Assembly (NCBI GenBank): GCA_022592435.1
Contig: JABYQS010000426.1
Span: forward strand, 1-23,070
DNA from: Cerioporus squamosus
Lineage: Eukaryota > Basidiomycota > Agaricomycetes > Polyporales > Polyporaceae
Length of the DNA stretch: 23,070 nt
Direction of reading: 5' to 3'
The stretch's first letter is position 1. Each line of letters begins with the position of its first letter. The notes under the pieces were generated by a model that was not told where the DNA came from, ran no database searches, and saw nothing but the letters and a program-made list of their open reading frames with translations. Positions 22,631 through 23,070 of this stretch are shown here, piece by piece. The translations under genes were made by a program, and so were the position numbers.

Positions 22631-23039
22631 TCACGAATTGAGCCAAACGTGGCCAAACAGTTCCCGAGCACGAAGGGTCTTCCGGCCTCCATGTCACATC
22701 TGGCGACAAGATTGCAATAATTGAGCTTTCTTTCCCCATTCCAAGGTCTCCTCCGATAGTTCGAAACTGTCATCAGGCAACTTTGTCGCGCCGATCCAAT
22801 TGCCTAGAGTATGAAAATTGAAGTCAGTCCACGCAAGGAGTGAACGCGATCAAAAGCTACTCTCACCTTGTGTGTCAAAGTACTTCCAAGGCTCGTTTGA
22901 TTCACTACGCTTTAAGAAGTCGACAGGTGGAGGACCGAGTAGGGAGACCATATGCGCAAGGAGATACAGATTCATCTGGTTCCTTATTCGGTCCTCCAGT
23001 TATCTTGAACATATTTCTGCCCTCAAGCATGTTCCAAAT
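22631..23039 (-). CDS. C-terminal part of an SRPK-like serine/threonine protein kinase, with frame breaks
   Basis: Two exons (23039-22867 and 22803-22631) flank a 63-bp intron, and the gene continues beyond the right edge. The reading matches the end of fungal SRPK-type kinases: IWNMLEGRNMFK (helix F region), AHMVSLLGPPPVDFLKRS, GNWIGATKLPDDSFELSEET, RQM then TWRPED (the conserved W-x-P-x-D-R region of subdomain XI), and ARELFGHVWLNS at the stop. The frame must change near 22964-22977, at about 22695 (one base missing) and at about 22676 (two bases missing). Catalytic motifs (HRD, DFG) lie outside the window, so activity cannot be judged. Such kinases are greatly expanded in basidiomycetes, and some members phosphorylate SR splicing factors. 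Confidence 0.75.
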
Positions 23040-23070
23040 CTAGAGATCAAGTCAAGTAAGCAAGCGACTA

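Overview
The window looks like nuclear DNA of a filamentous basidiomycete, most likely an agaricomycete and possibly a polypore. Genes are dense, GC-rich and cut by many 44-90 bp GT-AG introns. The content is a eukaryotic housekeeping mix: F-box, eIF3h, CDF zinc transporter, Mediator, golgin, peroxin, mitochondrial EF-Tu, guanine deaminase and an SRPK-like kinase. The taxonomic placement is inference from gene style and remembered family features, not from a search.

Layout. 1-63 (-): start of a gene that leaves the window. 406-1911 (-): F-box protein. 1912-3955: no firmly supported gene, with one possible frame-broken fragment at 2612-3157. 3956-4911 (-): secreted expansin-like (double-psi beta-barrel) protein with a TATA box. 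5436-7073 (-): eIF3 subunit H. 8094-9976 (+): vacuolar-type zinc transporter (ZRC1/COT1 class), tail-to-tail with 10169-13722 (-), a 13-exon MED5. 14010-17323 (-): GRIP-domain golgin. 17577-18696 (-): PEX14. 18919-20779 (+): mitochondrial EF-Tu (TUF1), sharing a 222-bp divergent promoter with PEX14. About 21.2-22.4 kb (-): guanine deaminase, badly disrupted. 22631-23039 (-): C-terminus of an SRPK-like kinase, also disrupted.

The genes are functionally mixed (translation, transcription, Golgi tethering, peroxisome import, mitochondrial translation, metal storage) and do not form a pathway or a secondary-metabolite cluster. Exon models that close exactly in frame were built by hand for the expansin-like gene, eIF3h, ZRC1, MED5 and PEX14. 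MED5 needs one GC-AG intron. The golgin has two spots where the frame can be rescued only by less certain introns.

The strongest anomaly is a sharp boundary near 19.8 kb. To its left about 8.6 kb of checked coding sequence has no indel. To its right the second half of TUF1, the deaminase and the kinase together need at least a dozen 1-2 nt corrections. A sense motif of the deaminase is also replaced by its own reverse complement. Three unrelated genes hit at similar density point to poor sequence or assembly over this stretch more than to three neighbouring pseudogenes, but the sequence alone cannot decide. I found no convincing novel defence, mobile or biosynthetic system.
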